Shown in pieces: positions 28,601 through 37,472 of a DNA stretch of 64,000 nucleotides. Position 1 is the first letter of the stretch. Every line of letters begins with the position of its first letter. The stretch is from the NCBI GenBank assembly GCA_041398785.1, contig JAWKUA010000009.1, forward strand, positions 210,629-274,628, read 5' to 3'. Origin of the DNA: Planctomycetaceae bacterium (lineage in GTDB: Bacteria > Planctomycetota > Planctomycetia > Planctomycetales > Planctomycetaceae). Under the pieces are notes generated by a model. It was not told the origin of the DNA, did not search any database, and saw only the letters and a list, made by a program, of their open reading frames with translations. A program made the translations under genes and the position numbers.

Positions 28601-29262
28601 CGCGGCGCCGCGAAGCCATTCGTGGTGACGGTTGAATAAACCGCAGCGCCGGCGGGCACCATCGGTATCACGAACCGACCATCAGCGTCCGTCGTCGCGG
28701 TTCGCTGTTCCGCCATCTCCGCCGAAAACTTTGCGTAGTTGATGTCGTCCAGCCCCAGCTTCCGCGACGACAGTGTTTGTGGAACGATCTTCGCACCGGA
28801 AATCGGTTGCCCCTGATCGTCAACCAGACGACCTGCGAACGTCGTCGCCGGCTTCGTAGTCACGGTCAGAGGACGCCGGCGGTGGTTATACAGTCGGCTG
28901 AAGAATCCCATCTCTGCCGTGCCGTACATCGCCCAGACGCTGAGCTGTCCGGGATTCGCGAAAACGACGTCCTCTTCGGGCAGATCGGTAAAGGTGAAAT
29001 GGCCGTCGGCATCCGCCGTCGTCTGACCCAATGTGACCGGGGCGTCGTAGCTGCCCCCGAGCAACAACACCACGGCGCCCGCGGCGGGAGCTCCCGTCGA
29101 TGTTTCAACGGCACCCAGCACAAGCGGCTGATCAGTTTCGTCAGCAGGTCCCGCCAGCCCCGACTGCGCCCGCACGTCGGAGGACAAGGCAAGCACCAGC
29201 AACGGAAACAACACGACCAGGCACCGCCGCGTGCGGTGGCAATCAATCAGCCGTCTGAACAT
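25642..29262 (-). CDS. exported protein with carboxypeptidase-regulatory-like repeats and helical C-terminus
   Basis: A 1206-residue exported protein. GGAGGAAGGGCA directly before ATG 29262 fixes the start; the signal peptide is LVVLFPLLVLALSSDVRAQ. About seven carboxypeptidase regulatory-like (Ig-fold) units follow to roughly residue 770, each with variants of G-R-V-x-D-x-x-G-x-P-I-x-G-A and T-D-A-D-G-R-F. The last ~400 residues are alpha-helical, with alanine/leucine repeats typical of TPR/solenoid proteins (YARARSLADQEEAGYQRTDA). No peptidase catalytic residues are seen, so it is probably a surface-binding or scaffolding protein. Such large repeat proteins are abundant and mostly uncharacterised in planctomycetes. 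Confidence 0.75.
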   Translation of the reverse strand: MFRRLIDCHRTRRCLVVLFPLLVLALSSDVRAQSGLAGPADETDQPLVLGAVETSTGAPAAGAVVLLLGGSYDAPVTLGQTTADADGHFTFTDLPEEDVVFANPGQLSVWAMYGTAEMGFFSRLYNHRRRPLTVTTKPATTFAGRLVDDQGQPISGAKIVPQTLSSRKLGLDDINYAKFSAEMAEQRTATTDADGRFVIPMVPAGAAVYSTVTTNGFAAPRLTFNLDQQLTITLRPAARLSGSIGWPAGTVERLPEVRKKLGTVSVRAAAYYDASGSIVTDVKSAAYGISFYDTVDIASDGTFAWDSLPPGNYSVSAEYDPAMPLSPAQAAVVRLEPGQSTEDFRLPAERGLRISGRVLGLADQKPVPGATVQFMKLVEGTLHWGPRATTDADGRFLLHGTSARYRATVVDVPEDYVPLDPEGRSEEHKSRIPTLDVTDDTDWPDLLLDPAGNVEIEVVDERGQAVPRAVVKVVTPAGYPAQKDYGREQLTDDRGRFVIRQVALNDTLPIRIRTSEAISDPALVVTPGELNLSQPLQVRISPEHGFRIRCRIVDSRRDPIPNANVLVGTTYEYVSKWIDSGLAISGGAGTVQTDADGVATTGPLWPDRGYRITVRAEGFTPAESPFTSGSRGDVVELEPIVLADAQPAEVSGRLVDANGDPIAGAKIYSAGKEWRMASGISDSQGAWKLEGVAPDVRYVFADANGFRFGGATVVRGQPSTEITLRSNDSPPVGVRKRVTPKREDQLATARELVESAWKMPMNPRITSRIGLLEAMVRIDPDAAMAMSELAGGTFNRVVRCEFARWSIHEDPERAVELLSETRNGHGLHTALTLARELAGSDDATDRATVVKLAELARQIADNEDSPQYYPPLARLYRLLGRDDEARELIEKTLTRLEEAAGERNRWIRKDAATALAVYDYARARSLADQEEAGYQRTDAQADVAVAAATVDLDRSIRDVESLQGDGNAPNIRNRARLRIARQLIGTDLDQAIRLVRQCEEPDNRAQALGCLAVEVARLDQPLAWTLIDEALAIHRAEENAYSGWSNYGEGGPFAAALAFQAKQAGYPDLESVVWHVRFAARAKGSVNSGQQRLQATITSAKILALVDQFAARDLLNSIAEKEAQIPRGEGGVSLFDQWLQAWLLIDFRRGTSLLRRDLEQLAATGKPNALRYGHGADFRLLVAATPEECFDIVISDGTGLWEQDED

Positions 29263-29274
29263 TGCCCTTCCTCC

Positions 29275-29306
29275 AACTGATGACCGTGGCAACTGATGAC
29301 CGTGGC
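29275..29306. repeat. perfect 16-bp tandem duplication
   Basis: AACTGATGACCGTGGC occurs twice head to tail (29275-29290 and 29291-29306), immediately upstream of the ribosome-binding site of the repeat-protein gene. Probably a recent slippage duplication. Confidence 0.85.
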
Positions 29307-29346
29307 AGCGCCGCCATCGGATCGGAAAACGTTCACACCGCGCCTG

Positions 29347-29844
29347 CTATGAGCGCCGCGACGAACTCCTGAGAACCTGCAGCAAACGCGCCAGCTCGTT
29401 CAGGTCTTCAGCAATCCACTTCAGTTCCAGTTCGTTTTCCAGCACGGCATTCACATCTTTTTCCGGATGGCTTTTGGCCACGACGGACCGAAATTCCGAA
29501 GCGATGTCGTGAACTGAGGTCGGGCCGAGCGATGAACCGCTGCCGCTGGTTGTATCGACGAGCCGCAATCGGAATGCCAGGTCGGATCGCAGCCGTTCGT
29601 CGAGCAACCGGCAGGATTCGATTCTCGCGGCAACGTCTTTGCGAACCCGCTGAATCTCGCCGAAGGTTGCTCCGCTGCAATCAGAGCCGCCCGTGCTGAA
29701 TCCCATCGACGCAGCCAGCGCCTCCGCGTTGTTACTGAAGTCACGCCGCCGGCTTGAGGCGCTCTCGGACTCCGCGGCGCTGTGGCGAACGGTCATGTCT
29801 CGGTCGGCAAAGTCGTCGGCCTGGTTGTAAGGACGCTTCGACAT
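29347..29844 (-). CDS. hypothetical cytoplasmic protein
   Basis: A protein of about 165 residues from MSKRPYNQADD (the frame extends 13 codons upstream). The first half is polar and low-complexity (Ser, Arg, Asn); the second half is predicted helical, with heptad-like spacing in ELELKWIAEDLNELARLLQVLR at the C-terminus, so a short coiled coil is plausible. No signal peptide or family motif is recognised. It sits between purH and the carboxypeptidase-regulatory-repeat gene on the same strand. The gene call rests on codon pattern and frame length only. Confidence 0.5.
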   Translation of the reverse strand: MSKRPYNQADDFADRDMTVRHSAAESESASSRRRDFSNNAEALAASMGFSTGGSDCSGATFGEIQRVRKDVAARIESCRLLDERLRSDLAFRLRLVDTTSGSGSSLGPTSVHDIASEFRSVVAKSHPEKDVNAVLENELELKWIAEDLNELARLLQVLRSSSRRS

Positions 29845-29967
29845 CGTTCGCCCTCCGGAAAACCAGCCGGTCTCGTTGTACATCCACAGGGGCGCGTCGG
29901 ACCGGCAGTGTTGAGGAGAGACAAAGTATGGACTGCCGCGGCGGCAAAGGGAACACAGCGCTGCTAT

Positions 29968-31554
29968 TCAATGCCGGAAGTGCCTCCGTCCCGTGAAGAT
30001 CATCGCCATGCCGTGTTCGTTGCAGGCGGCGATGACTTCGTCGTCATTGCGGGAACCGCCGGGCTGGATGACCGCCCTGATTCCGGCCTTTGCGGCTTCG
30101 TCGATACCGTCCCGAAACGGAAAGAAGGCGTCACTGGCAACCACGCCCTCGCGGCTGCGGTCGCCTGATTTTGTGGCTGCGATGAATGAGCTGTCCAGGC
30201 GGCTCATCTGGCCGGCCCCGGCTCCCAGCAACATGCCGTCCTTTGCAAACACGATCGCGTTGGACTTCACGTGACGGCAGACCTTCCAGGCAAACCGCAG
30301 ATCACGTCGTTCCGGATCGGTGGGCTGGCGTTCGGTAACGGTCTTCCAGTCATCTTCCGGCTGCGGCAGATCGTCGCGGTCCTGAACCAACAGGCCTCCG
30401 GTGACTCGGCGGTATTCCGCTTCGCCGCGACCCGCGTCGGAGAATTCGACCTGCATCAGCCGCACGTTGTTCTTCCACTTTGGTTTCGTCGTGAGAATTC
30501 TGAACGCGTCTTCGTCGTAACCGGGGGCAATCACGGCTTCGATGAATCGGCCGGGTTCACACAAACGTTCGGCGGTGGCCGCGTCGACGATCCGATTCAG
30601 ACCGATGATCGAACCGAACGCGCTGACGGGATCTCCGGCGTGAGCATTCTCGAAGGCGGCCGCCAGAGTTTCCGCAACCGCACACCCGCACGGATTACTG
30701 TGCTTGATGACGCAGGCCGCCGGCTCGTCAAAGTCGGCGGCGATCGACTTCGCTGCGTCAAGATCCATCAGATTGTTGTACGACAATTCCTTCCCGTGCA
30801 GTTGCTCAGCACTCGCCAGTGATGTGCGGGAAGGGCTGTCTTCAACGTAGAACGCTGCCTTCTGATGAGGATTCTCGCCGTACCGCAGGGCCGACTTCAG
30901 GCGAAACGAAAGACACAGCCGCGATCCCCACTCGGAAGCCTGTTCGCCTTTCGCCGCGTCGGAGGTGATCTGTGCCATGTAGTTGGAAATCGCCCGATCG
31001 TACTGAGCCGTCATTTCGAAGGCTGCGGCGGCCAGCCTGCGGCGAAATGCTTCGTCAAGACTGTTCGACCGCAGGCGATCCAGCACGTCGTCGTATTGCG
31101 CGGACGACGTCACGATGGCCACGTGAGCATGGTTCTTGGCGGCCGAGCGGACCATTGACGGACCGCCGATATCGATCTGCTCGATGGCTTCGGGAATGGT
31201 CACGCCGGGTTTCGCGATGGTTTGCCGAAACGGGTACAGATTGCAGACGACCACCTGAAACGGAACGATCCCGTGTTCCGCGATGGCTGCCGCGTCGGAT
31301 GCCAGGTTCGGCCGCCCGAGTATCGCTCCGTGAACCTTCGGATGCAGCGTCTTGACCCGCCCGTCCATGATCTCCGGAAACTGCGTGTACGCGGTGACGT
31401 CGATGACCGGAATGCCGGCTTCTTCCAGAAACTTTCGCGTTCCTCCGGTCGACAGGATCTCGAAGCCGAGTTCCGCGAGACCTTTGACGAACGAATCCAG
31501 TCCCTGCTTGTCACTCACGCTGACAAGCGCCCGACGCGGCGATTCCTGAGCCAT
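29968..31554 (-). CDS. purH: bifunctional AICAR transformylase/IMP cyclohydrolase
   Basis: A 528-residue enzyme for the last two steps of IMP synthesis. The N-terminal IMP cyclohydrolase domain begins RRALVSVSDKQGLDSFVKGL and includes ILSTGGTRKFLEEAG and MDGRVKTLHPKVHGAIL. The C-terminal formyltransferase domain has KELSYNNLMDLDAA, CVIKHSNPCGCAV (the catalytic K-H pair) and GAGAGQMSRLDS. The length is normal. It is not linked to purD, which lies at 5.9-7.2 kb. The formyl donor is N10-formyl-THF. Confidence 0.97.
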   Translation of the reverse strand: MAQESPRRALVSVSDKQGLDSFVKGLAELGFEILSTGGTRKFLEEAGIPVIDVTAYTQFPEIMDGRVKTLHPKVHGAILGRPNLASDAAAIAEHGIVPFQVVVCNLYPFRQTIAKPGVTIPEAIEQIDIGGPSMVRSAAKNHAHVAIVTSSAQYDDVLDRLRSNSLDEAFRRRLAAAAFEMTAQYDRAISNYMAQITSDAAKGEQASEWGSRLCLSFRLKSALRYGENPHQKAAFYVEDSPSRTSLASAEQLHGKELSYNNLMDLDAAKSIAADFDEPAACVIKHSNPCGCAVAETLAAAFENAHAGDPVSAFGSIIGLNRIVDAATAERLCEPGRFIEAVIAPGYDEDAFRILTTKPKWKNNVRLMQVEFSDAGRGEAEYRRVTGGLLVQDRDDLPQPEDDWKTVTERQPTDPERRDLRFAWKVCRHVKSNAIVFAKDGMLLGAGAGQMSRLDSSFIAATKSGDRSREGVVASDAFFPFRDGIDEAAKAGIRAVIQPGGSRNDDEVIAACNEHGMAMIFTGRRHFRH

Positions 31555-31590
31555 CTTGCTAACCAGTATCTCACACCAATAGGATCAACG

Positions 31591-31622
31591 AAAAAGCCGC
31601 TGGCAACAATTCGCCAGCGGCT
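31591..31622 (-). terminator. rho-independent terminator of the PQQ-propeller gene
   Basis: The stem AGCCGCTGGC (31595-31604) pairs with GCCAGCGGCT (31613-31622). Read on the minus strand it is followed by TTTTT (31595-31591). It lies between the propeller gene and purH. Confidence 0.85.
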
Positions 31623-31723
31623 GTGTCGGTTTGAAATCTATCGGTGACCTGCACCAGCGTCAAATGTCGGAAACCCGAGGGCAGGATCGTTTCCGGGCAA
31701 TGCAGATCAGCCCCGGTTTCGCA

Positions 31724-33043
31724 TCATTCTTCAGCGGCTGCGTCAGCGTTCGGGGCGGGTTCCGTGACTTCGACTGCGATGGGTTCCTTTTCAGGATTCT
31801 GGTGATAGGTGGCAAATTCGCTGCCCTGCTCGCGCAGACACACCACTTCGCCGGCGCTGGAAATCAGATAGATGCGATCGGTAACCGCGTTCCGAAACCG
31901 ATGCTCGAAGGAATCCACCGAAACCCAGTGATCCGGGTTGCCGGCATCGGCCGTCGCACGGTCAATGGCCACCAGCCGATTCGTCACATCGACCGCGTAG
32001 ACCCGATCCTTGCTGACCGCGACAACACCGGCCATGCCCGCCACATACCAATCGGCGGTTCGTCCGCCTTCACCCGGCAGTTGGACGGGGCGCCCGGTAT
32101 CGCGATCGATGTCATGCAGACCTCCACCTGTCGTGGTCACAAAGACGTGGTTACCAACCGGCACCGGACGTTCGGTAACGGTGCGGTCCATCGGCAGCGT
32201 CCAACTGACTTCGGAGACCGTCCGGGTTCCCGCGGGACGTTCCAGTTTGATGTCGTACAACAGGTTATTTCCGGTCGCCAGCAGAACGCTGGAACTCTCG
32301 GAATCCCGCACCGTTGCCATCGGCGTTGTGGCGGACTCGTTCAGCATGAGCTGGTAGAGCGATTTTCCTTCGGGATTCAGGATGTGCAGACTTCGGGACT
32401 TCGTGGCAACCAGAACAGATTCTTCCGCAAACACCGGCGGTTCAGCAATGGGCTCCTTGCAGATGAACCGCCAAAGAAAAGGACGGGCGACCTGCGGAGG
32501 CAGCGTGCCGTATCGGTTCAGGTGCAGCAGCGTTCGCAGTTCGTATGCGTAGACGGAACCTTCGGAAAGCGGCACGTACAGGTAGTCGTAACGAACATCG
32601 TCTCGTGCGATCGTACCCACGCCGGAACCGGCGCCCGGGAGATGCGGCAGTCGGTGTTCGATCACCTGGTCGCCGGTGAATTTGTCGTATCCGTAAATCA
32701 CAGGCCCGGCCACGACAAGCACGTACCGGTCGCTGGTCACGGCTGGCTGTGAAGGTTCGTCATTGCGACCGGCCTGAGCTGCCCAGCGCCGGCGACCGTC
32801 TTCCGCATTGAAAACGCTGACGACGCCCGCAGTTGACTGGACGACGATAACATCTTCGTCGCTGGTAACGTATCTGACTTCGTCACGGGACACGTCCAGA
32901 ACCGCCTGACCCTGCCACTTGGTTTCCAGTCCCAGTTGCTGCAACTGATCCGCCGACGGAACCTCAGCGGCAATTGTCCGAGGCTCGCCGATGACGGCAA
33001 TACAACTCAACAGCAGCAGGGTACACCGGCAATGTCTCAGCAT
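31724..33043 (-). CDS. exported PQQ-like beta-propeller protein
   Basis: A 439-residue exported protein. I chose ATG 33043 because it starts a signal peptide (MLRHCRCTLLLLSCIAVIGEPRTIAAE); the open frame runs 33 codons further. The mature protein has PQQ-like propeller blades, for example VSVFNAEDGRRRWAAQAG, VIYGYDKFTGDQV, GSVYAYELRTLLHLN and GGLHDIDRDTGRPV. The C-terminus is acidic and proline-rich. No quinoprotein dehydrogenase active-site residues are recognised, so a binding or BamB-like scaffold role is more likely than catalysis. It is followed by a strong terminator. Confidence 0.75.
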   Translation of the reverse strand: MLRHCRCTLLLLSCIAVIGEPRTIAAEVPSADQLQQLGLETKWQGQAVLDVSRDEVRYVTSDEDVIVVQSTAGVVSVFNAEDGRRRWAAQAGRNDEPSQPAVTSDRYVLVVAGPVIYGYDKFTGDQVIEHRLPHLPGAGSGVGTIARDDVRYDYLYVPLSEGSVYAYELRTLLHLNRYGTLPPQVARPFLWRFICKEPIAEPPVFAEESVLVATKSRSLHILNPEGKSLYQLMLNESATTPMATVRDSESSSVLLATGNNLLYDIKLERPAGTRTVSEVSWTLPMDRTVTERPVPVGNHVFVTTTGGGLHDIDRDTGRPVQLPGEGGRTADWYVAGMAGVVAVSKDRVYAVDVTNRLVAIDRATADAGNPDHWVSVDSFEHRFRNAVTDRIYLISSAGEVVCLREQGSEFATYHQNPEKEPIAVEVTEPAPNADAAAEE

Positions 33044-33487
33044 AATTTGAGCTTTCCGCGACTGACCACGACCGAAACGGCGGATGAACAGGAAACGCAG
33101 GTCCGCCACTTCCGCGGGCCTTCGTTTCAAACCGGACAACATGCTAACAGAGTGCGATTCGAACAGCAGCCATGCCCTCGCACCGCTGCCAGCGCCGGAG
33201 AACCAGCAACATTATCTCAATCTCACATACGGGTCGTTTGAGAGTCTAACCGCCTTCGGAAAGTGAACTCCAGACCAGAACTCTGACATTCCGCGGCGGT
33301 GCCGGAATCCCGCGTGACTGTTCGAATGCTGGCGATTCTGCCTGGCAGGCAGTTCGGGCGGTGATGTGCCTCGCCGAACGCTCCCGTCGACCCCTACGTT
33401 CGTTAAATTCGAATCAGCGCCTGTGGAAACAATGTTCAACAGCGACACAGGGCCGCGCGGGTTCTGATCTGCCGCCGTCATTCCGGA
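33044..33487. other. intergenic region
   Basis: A 444-nt stretch between the PQQ-propeller gene (whose promoter must be here) and the stop of the MR/MLE-type gene. Nothing recognisable beyond that. Confidence 0.5.
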
Positions 33488-34963
33488 TCATTCCCGATCG
33501 AATCCGTCGTCCGGTCGCGCAGACTTGCTGGCCTTCAGTTTTTCTCGGACGACCGGAATCTCGTCGGCGACGTCCCTGGGCGACGGCTGCACCCAGTCGG
33601 GGAAGTGGTATCCCAGCCCGTGTTCACACAGCTTTGCCGTCGTGACGGTTCCGTCTTTGATGTCGAACAGTTCCGGATAGCGTTTCGCCCAGCGGGCGCT
33701 CGGTCCGGGACAATACTGCCGGGCATTTCCTTCGACGGCGGCGACTCCGGGAATATGTGCGGCCAGACTGCACGAATGCAGGAACGAAGCGCCGGGACAC
33801 GTCAGATCCTGCACGCAGAGATACATGCCGAACTTCTGAGCCGCAGCGGCCGCCAGCAGCGATTCCGTCTGACCCTTGCAGGCTTTCAATGCGACTCCCG
33901 AATAACCCAGGTCGCGACAGTCGGTCAGCGCTTCGTAGTCGACCAGCGCTTCATCGATCACGACGGGCTTCAGCTTCGCCACATCGTGCATCCTGATCGC
34001 GGACGCGGCTTTCAGGTCGCGACTGGTTGGCTGTTCGATGTATTGGATCCGTTCAAACGCGGCGGGTGACTTCTTCTGCAATTGCTTCAGAAAATCGACG
34101 ACGTACTGCGCCGAATCACATTTTTCATTGAAATCACAGCTATACGCCCACGACTGGCAGCCCCGAGCGGCCTGAGCCGCCGCGGCCACGCGTTCGACGG
34201 ACAATACGCGGTCCAGATCCCACTTCAGATCATCACCCGCGAGCTTGATTTTCAGATGAGTCAGCCCGTCGGCGGCGATCCATTCACCCAGCGTGACCGG
34301 CAGCCCGTCGTTTGGACGGCTGCTGACGTCAGCATCGGTCAGCGGATCAAGTGCTCCTACCAGATGATACAGCGGCAGCACGGCAGTCGGCTGACGCAGC
34401 GTGTATTGATCCAGATATTCGCCCTTGAACTGGTCATCCAGAAAGTGGCTCAGGTCGACGTTGCAGAATCGTGAAGTCAGCAGGTCAAAGCTGTTGGCCC
34501 GATGAACGCGTCCAAAGGCGTCATGCAGCGCTGCGTCGATCGGACTGGTGGCCACAAGCTGGGCCAGTGGAGGCACCGGTTCGGCGATATCGCAGGCCGA
34601 CGAAACCTTCCGTGCCAGATGATAGAACTCGGCCGCGACGTTGTACTGGATTTCGACCGGATGTCCGTATTCGGGGTAGCTGGCGAACAATTCGCCGCCG
34701 CGTTCGGCATAGGCTTTCACGGCTCGTTCCGTATCCGCGGAATCAACGTCTGTCGCAGGCCAGGCCCAGACGTTTCCCACAGGCATGCTGCCGTATCCGC
34801 TGGCGGAATGGCCGTCGCGAGTCTCCACGGTCACGACGGCGTTGATCAGGCTGGTTTGGTCGACAATGCGTCCGCCGAATTTCAGCGGAGTTCGAAATTC
34901 CACCGGTTCGAACGACACTTCCACATTCAATATGCGAATGTCGGAAGCCTTCACCTTCCCCAT
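33488..34963 (-). CDS. mandelate racemase/muconate lactonizing enzyme family protein
   Basis: A 491-residue member of the enolase superfamily. The capping domain spans roughly 1-180; the barrel domain holds LTHLKIKLAG (the K-x-K catalytic pair), a first metal-ligand candidate in YSCDFNEKC, then YIEQPTSRDL and VVIDEALVDY, and a C-terminal ALKACKGQTESL. These place it with MR/MLE enzymes that abstract the alpha-proton of a carboxylate. It is longer than typical (about 360-400 residues) because of insertions and a C-terminal tail. The substrate is unknown; the neighbours (PQQ propeller, ATP-grasp) give no clue. Confidence 0.8.
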   Translation of the reverse strand: MGKVKASDIRILNVEVSFEPVEFRTPLKFGGRIVDQTSLINAVVTVETRDGHSASGYGSMPVGNVWAWPATDVDSADTERAVKAYAERGGELFASYPEYGHPVEIQYNVAAEFYHLARKVSSACDIAEPVPPLAQLVATSPIDAALHDAFGRVHRANSFDLLTSRFCNVDLSHFLDDQFKGEYLDQYTLRQPTAVLPLYHLVGALDPLTDADVSSRPNDGLPVTLGEWIAADGLTHLKIKLAGDDLKWDLDRVLSVERVAAAAQAARGCQSWAYSCDFNEKCDSAQYVVDFLKQLQKKSPAAFERIQYIEQPTSRDLKAASAIRMHDVAKLKPVVIDEALVDYEALTDCRDLGYSGVALKACKGQTESLLAAAAAQKFGMYLCVQDLTCPGASFLHSCSLAAHIPGVAAVEGNARQYCPGPSARWAKRYPELFDIKDGTVTTAKLCEHGLGYHFPDWVQPSPRDVADEIPVVREKLKASKSARPDDGFDRE

Positions 34964-35154
34964 CTGTCCGGGTCCTCAAACGTCTCGAAGTAGAAACTCG
35001 AAGTGATCCAGGCCGCGGTCGCTGACTTGCATAATTCTTCACTCCGCAGGCCGACATCCTGTCATTCAAAGGTCATTCAAACCCGCTCACAGCCTCGTCA
35101 TGAACCAGCGATGTTCGTCAATTCGCAGTACCTGAATTCACCGAACGCCGCAGG

Positions 35155-36555
35155 TTACGACGGATCGTATGATAGATTCCGCCACGGTACTGAGGCCCGC
35201 CGCAAACTGAGAATATTATCGGTTTGGGAAATTTCTGGAAGCTCTTCGAATCGCCGGAACTGCTCCCCGATACGGAAATTCTGATTCCCGCAGACGTCGC
35301 GAAGCAACGGTTCAAACGTCGCGGCGTTCGGCAGATCTGACTGATTGCCGAAGGCCATCGGCAGCTTCTGTGCGTAGACGGACACGAACGGCGCCCCGGC
35401 AGGAACCGTCGACGGGGCCGGAATGTCCGCCAGCCAGACTCGCAGCAATGCGTCGTCGGTGGCGTCGCCATCCGTCGGTTCCAGCCGAATCGTCTGAGCC
35501 AGTCCCCGCGGAGGTCTGGTCAGGGCGAGCATTTGATTCGATCGTTCAGCCGTCACAACAACGTCCCGCGCGGCGTACAGGACCATTCTGCAGATTGCTC
35601 CCCCGGACCAAACTCTGCCGACCGACGCCTGTGCCGTCTTGTGGTCGTCGTGCTTCGGAGGCAACAGGTCGAACGCCCGCAACTGAGCGTCGATCGTGTT
35701 CCAGTCCGGCGACCGACAGAATTCCGGAATCTCGTGCGACGCCGTGATGCGGGGATTCACTTCGATAAAAAATGCGCGGCTGTTTCGCACGACAAAGTCC
35801 ACGCCGAAACAACCCTGAACCGCAAACGATTTCGCAATTTCGTCGCCGCACCGCATGATCTGAACGTGCAGGTCATCATCGGGATTCAGCGGACCAAAGT
35901 TCCCGCAGAATTGAAAGCCCGTCGCGCCAAAGGCAGATTCGCCCGCCAGTTGCAGGCACGTCCCGACCAGACTTGTTCCCGCGTCGGTCGCCCAAAACAT
36001 CGCCGATATCGGAATCCCTTCGACGAACTGCTGAAGATAACAGTCGCTGGTCCCGGTCGGCCGCTTCCGGTTTGGTTGCGGCGAATCGCCGAGTCGCCGG
36101 ATTCCGATTCCGCCGGCGCCGCGCAGAGGCTTGATGAGCCATTCATCGGCCTGCAGTCCGGCGCCAAATTCTCCGGCCGTGCGGACCGCGGGAACATCGC
36201 AACCGGCTTCTGTCAGCACGCGGCACAATTCCAGCGGATTCCGAACGCGACGCAGACTTTCCGCGTCAGGGCCGGCGACAGGACGAGCAGCAGCGATTTC
36301 CGCAAGCAGGTCCGGGTGATTCTCCAGTCCGCCGCTCCAGATCATCGGTAACCGACGGTCGAACCCGGTCAACACGCGAGGCAGGTCGGCAAAGTCGTCG
36401 ATCCGGCAGTGCCGCAGCCGAAATCCCTGATCGGTTCCGGCCGCGGGAAGATCAGCGTCTCCAAACAGATCAACACAGACCGGGTCGAAGCCGGCTGCCA
36501 GCGCGGATTCCGCAAGACTGCGAACACTGGCACCTGCCAGGATGATGCTAGCCAT
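35155..36555 (-). CDS. ATP-grasp domain protein, divergent from fae
   Basis: A 466-residue protein from ATG 36555 (a GTG two codons upstream is possible). The N-terminal pre-ATP-grasp domain begins ASIILAGASVRSLAESALAAGF; the ATP-grasp fold includes EWLIKPLRGAGGIGIRRL, LQQFVEGIPISAMFW, CFGVDFVV and FFIEVNPRITASHE, where E and N bind Mg-ATP. The family ligates carboxylates to amines or thiols. Its head-to-head position with fae is meaningful: ATP-grasp genes occur in H4MPT-linked C1 clusters of methylotrophs and planctomycetes, where they are thought to help make the tetrahydromethanopterin cofactor. That role is inference here. Confidence 0.8.
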   Translation of the reverse strand: MASIILAGASVRSLAESALAAGFDPVCVDLFGDADLPAAGTDQGFRLRHCRIDDFADLPRVLTGFDRRLPMIWSGGLENHPDLLAEIAAARPVAGPDAESLRRVRNPLELCRVLTEAGCDVPAVRTAGEFGAGLQADEWLIKPLRGAGGIGIRRLGDSPQPNRKRPTGTSDCYLQQFVEGIPISAMFWATDAGTSLVGTCLQLAGESAFGATGFQFCGNFGPLNPDDDLHVQIMRCGDEIAKSFAVQGCFGVDFVVRNSRAFFIEVNPRITASHEIPEFCRSPDWNTIDAQLRAFDLLPPKHDDHKTAQASVGRVWSGGAICRMVLYAARDVVVTAERSNQMLALTRPPRGLAQTIRLEPTDGDATDDALLRVWLADIPAPSTVPAGAPFVSVYAQKLPMAFGNQSDLPNAATFEPLLRDVCGNQNFRIGEQFRRFEELPEISQTDNILSLRRASVPWRNLSYDPS

Positions 36556-36894
36556 CGGCACCGACCCGCTTCCCGCCAGCGCGACGTTGACGGGCGATAC
36601 TGCCGCCGCACCACCGAACTCGTGAGCTGCCCTGCCGGCTCCGTGCCCGAACTCCGGGAACGCCGATCCGGATTGTGGAAGGAATCCGTGTCGTGGTCAG
36701 TCGGTCGGTTGAACAGCAGAGCGAAAATCGCGATCCTCTGCGGTCTTCGACAGCGATGCACCGGGCCGAATTCCGGCCGGACGGCATTCCTGTTTGTTCA
36801 CGGGCAACTGTCATCACGGCGCTCGCCCGATTCACGGCCATGTCAGCGGACACTCTGCCGCGCGACCGAACTGTCTTTTCTGAAGGAAACTCGA
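36556..36894. other. divergent promoter region of ATP-grasp and fae genes
   Basis: A 339-nt stretch between the two divergent C1-metabolism genes. It presumably holds both promoters. The plus-strand frame through it continues in frame into fae, but the conserved Fae start and its ribosome-binding site are at 36895. Confidence 0.5.
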
Positions 36895-37392
36895 ATGTCC
36901 ATGTACGTTGGTGAATCTCTCGTCGGCGAAGGTAATGAAGTCGCGCACATCGATCTGCTGATCGGCGACAAGAATGGTCCTGTGGGTCATGCATTTGCAA
37001 ATGCTCTCGCCGGGCAGAAAATGGGGCACAGCAATCTGCTGGCCGTGATGGAACCAAACGTCGCCGTCAAACCGTCCACGGTGATGATCACCAAGGTCAC
37101 GATCAAAGGCGCACGACAGGCCGTTCAGATGTTCGGCCCCGCGCAGAAAGCCGTGGCGGACGCCGTTTCCGATTGCGTGAAGTCCGGTGTCATCCCGAAG
37201 GACCAGTGCGACAATCTGTGCATCGTCTGCGGTGTGTTCATTCACTGGCAGGCTGAAGATGACAAGAAAATCTACGAATACAACTACCAGGCCACGAAGG
37301 AGTCGATTGAACGAGCGATGAAGAACGAGCCATCGGCGGATCAGATGCTCGCCAAGCGAGACACCGCAGCGCATCCGTTCTATCAGGGCTGA
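36895..37392 (+). CDS. fae: formaldehyde-activating enzyme
   Basis: A 165-residue protein of normal Fae length. Fae condenses formaldehyde with tetrahydromethanopterin to methylene-H4MPT, the entry to the cytoplasmic C1 oxidation pathway. MYVGESLVGEGNEVAHIDLLIG contains the conserved His (about residue 17) that acts as general acid; PVGHAFANALAGQKMGHSNL and IHWQAEDDKKIYEYNYQATKESI are also typical. AAGGA before ATG 36895 supports the start. It is monocistronic with its own terminator. Fae in a non-methanotroph fits planctomycetes, which use the pathway mainly for formaldehyde detoxification or C1 growth. Confidence 0.96.
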   Translation: MSMYVGESLVGEGNEVAHIDLLIGDKNGPVGHAFANALAGQKMGHSNLLAVMEPNVAVKPSTVMITKVTIKGARQAVQMFGPAQKAVADAVSDCVKSGVIPKDQCDNLCIVCGVFIHWQAEDDKKIYEYNYQATKESIERAMKNEPSADQMLAKRDTAAHPFYQG

Positions 37393-37421
37393 CCAGCCTG
37401 AGTTCGCAAGTGTCTTCCCGA

Positions 37422-37460
37422 AGCCCGGCCGATCACCGAATCGCCGGGCTCTTTTTTTTT
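37422..37460 (+). terminator. rho-independent terminator of fae
   Basis: The stem AGCCCGGC (37422-37429) pairs with GCCGGGCT (37443-37450), followed by C and nine Ts. Confidence 0.92.
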
Positions 37461-37472
37461 GAAGGCGGCTGA

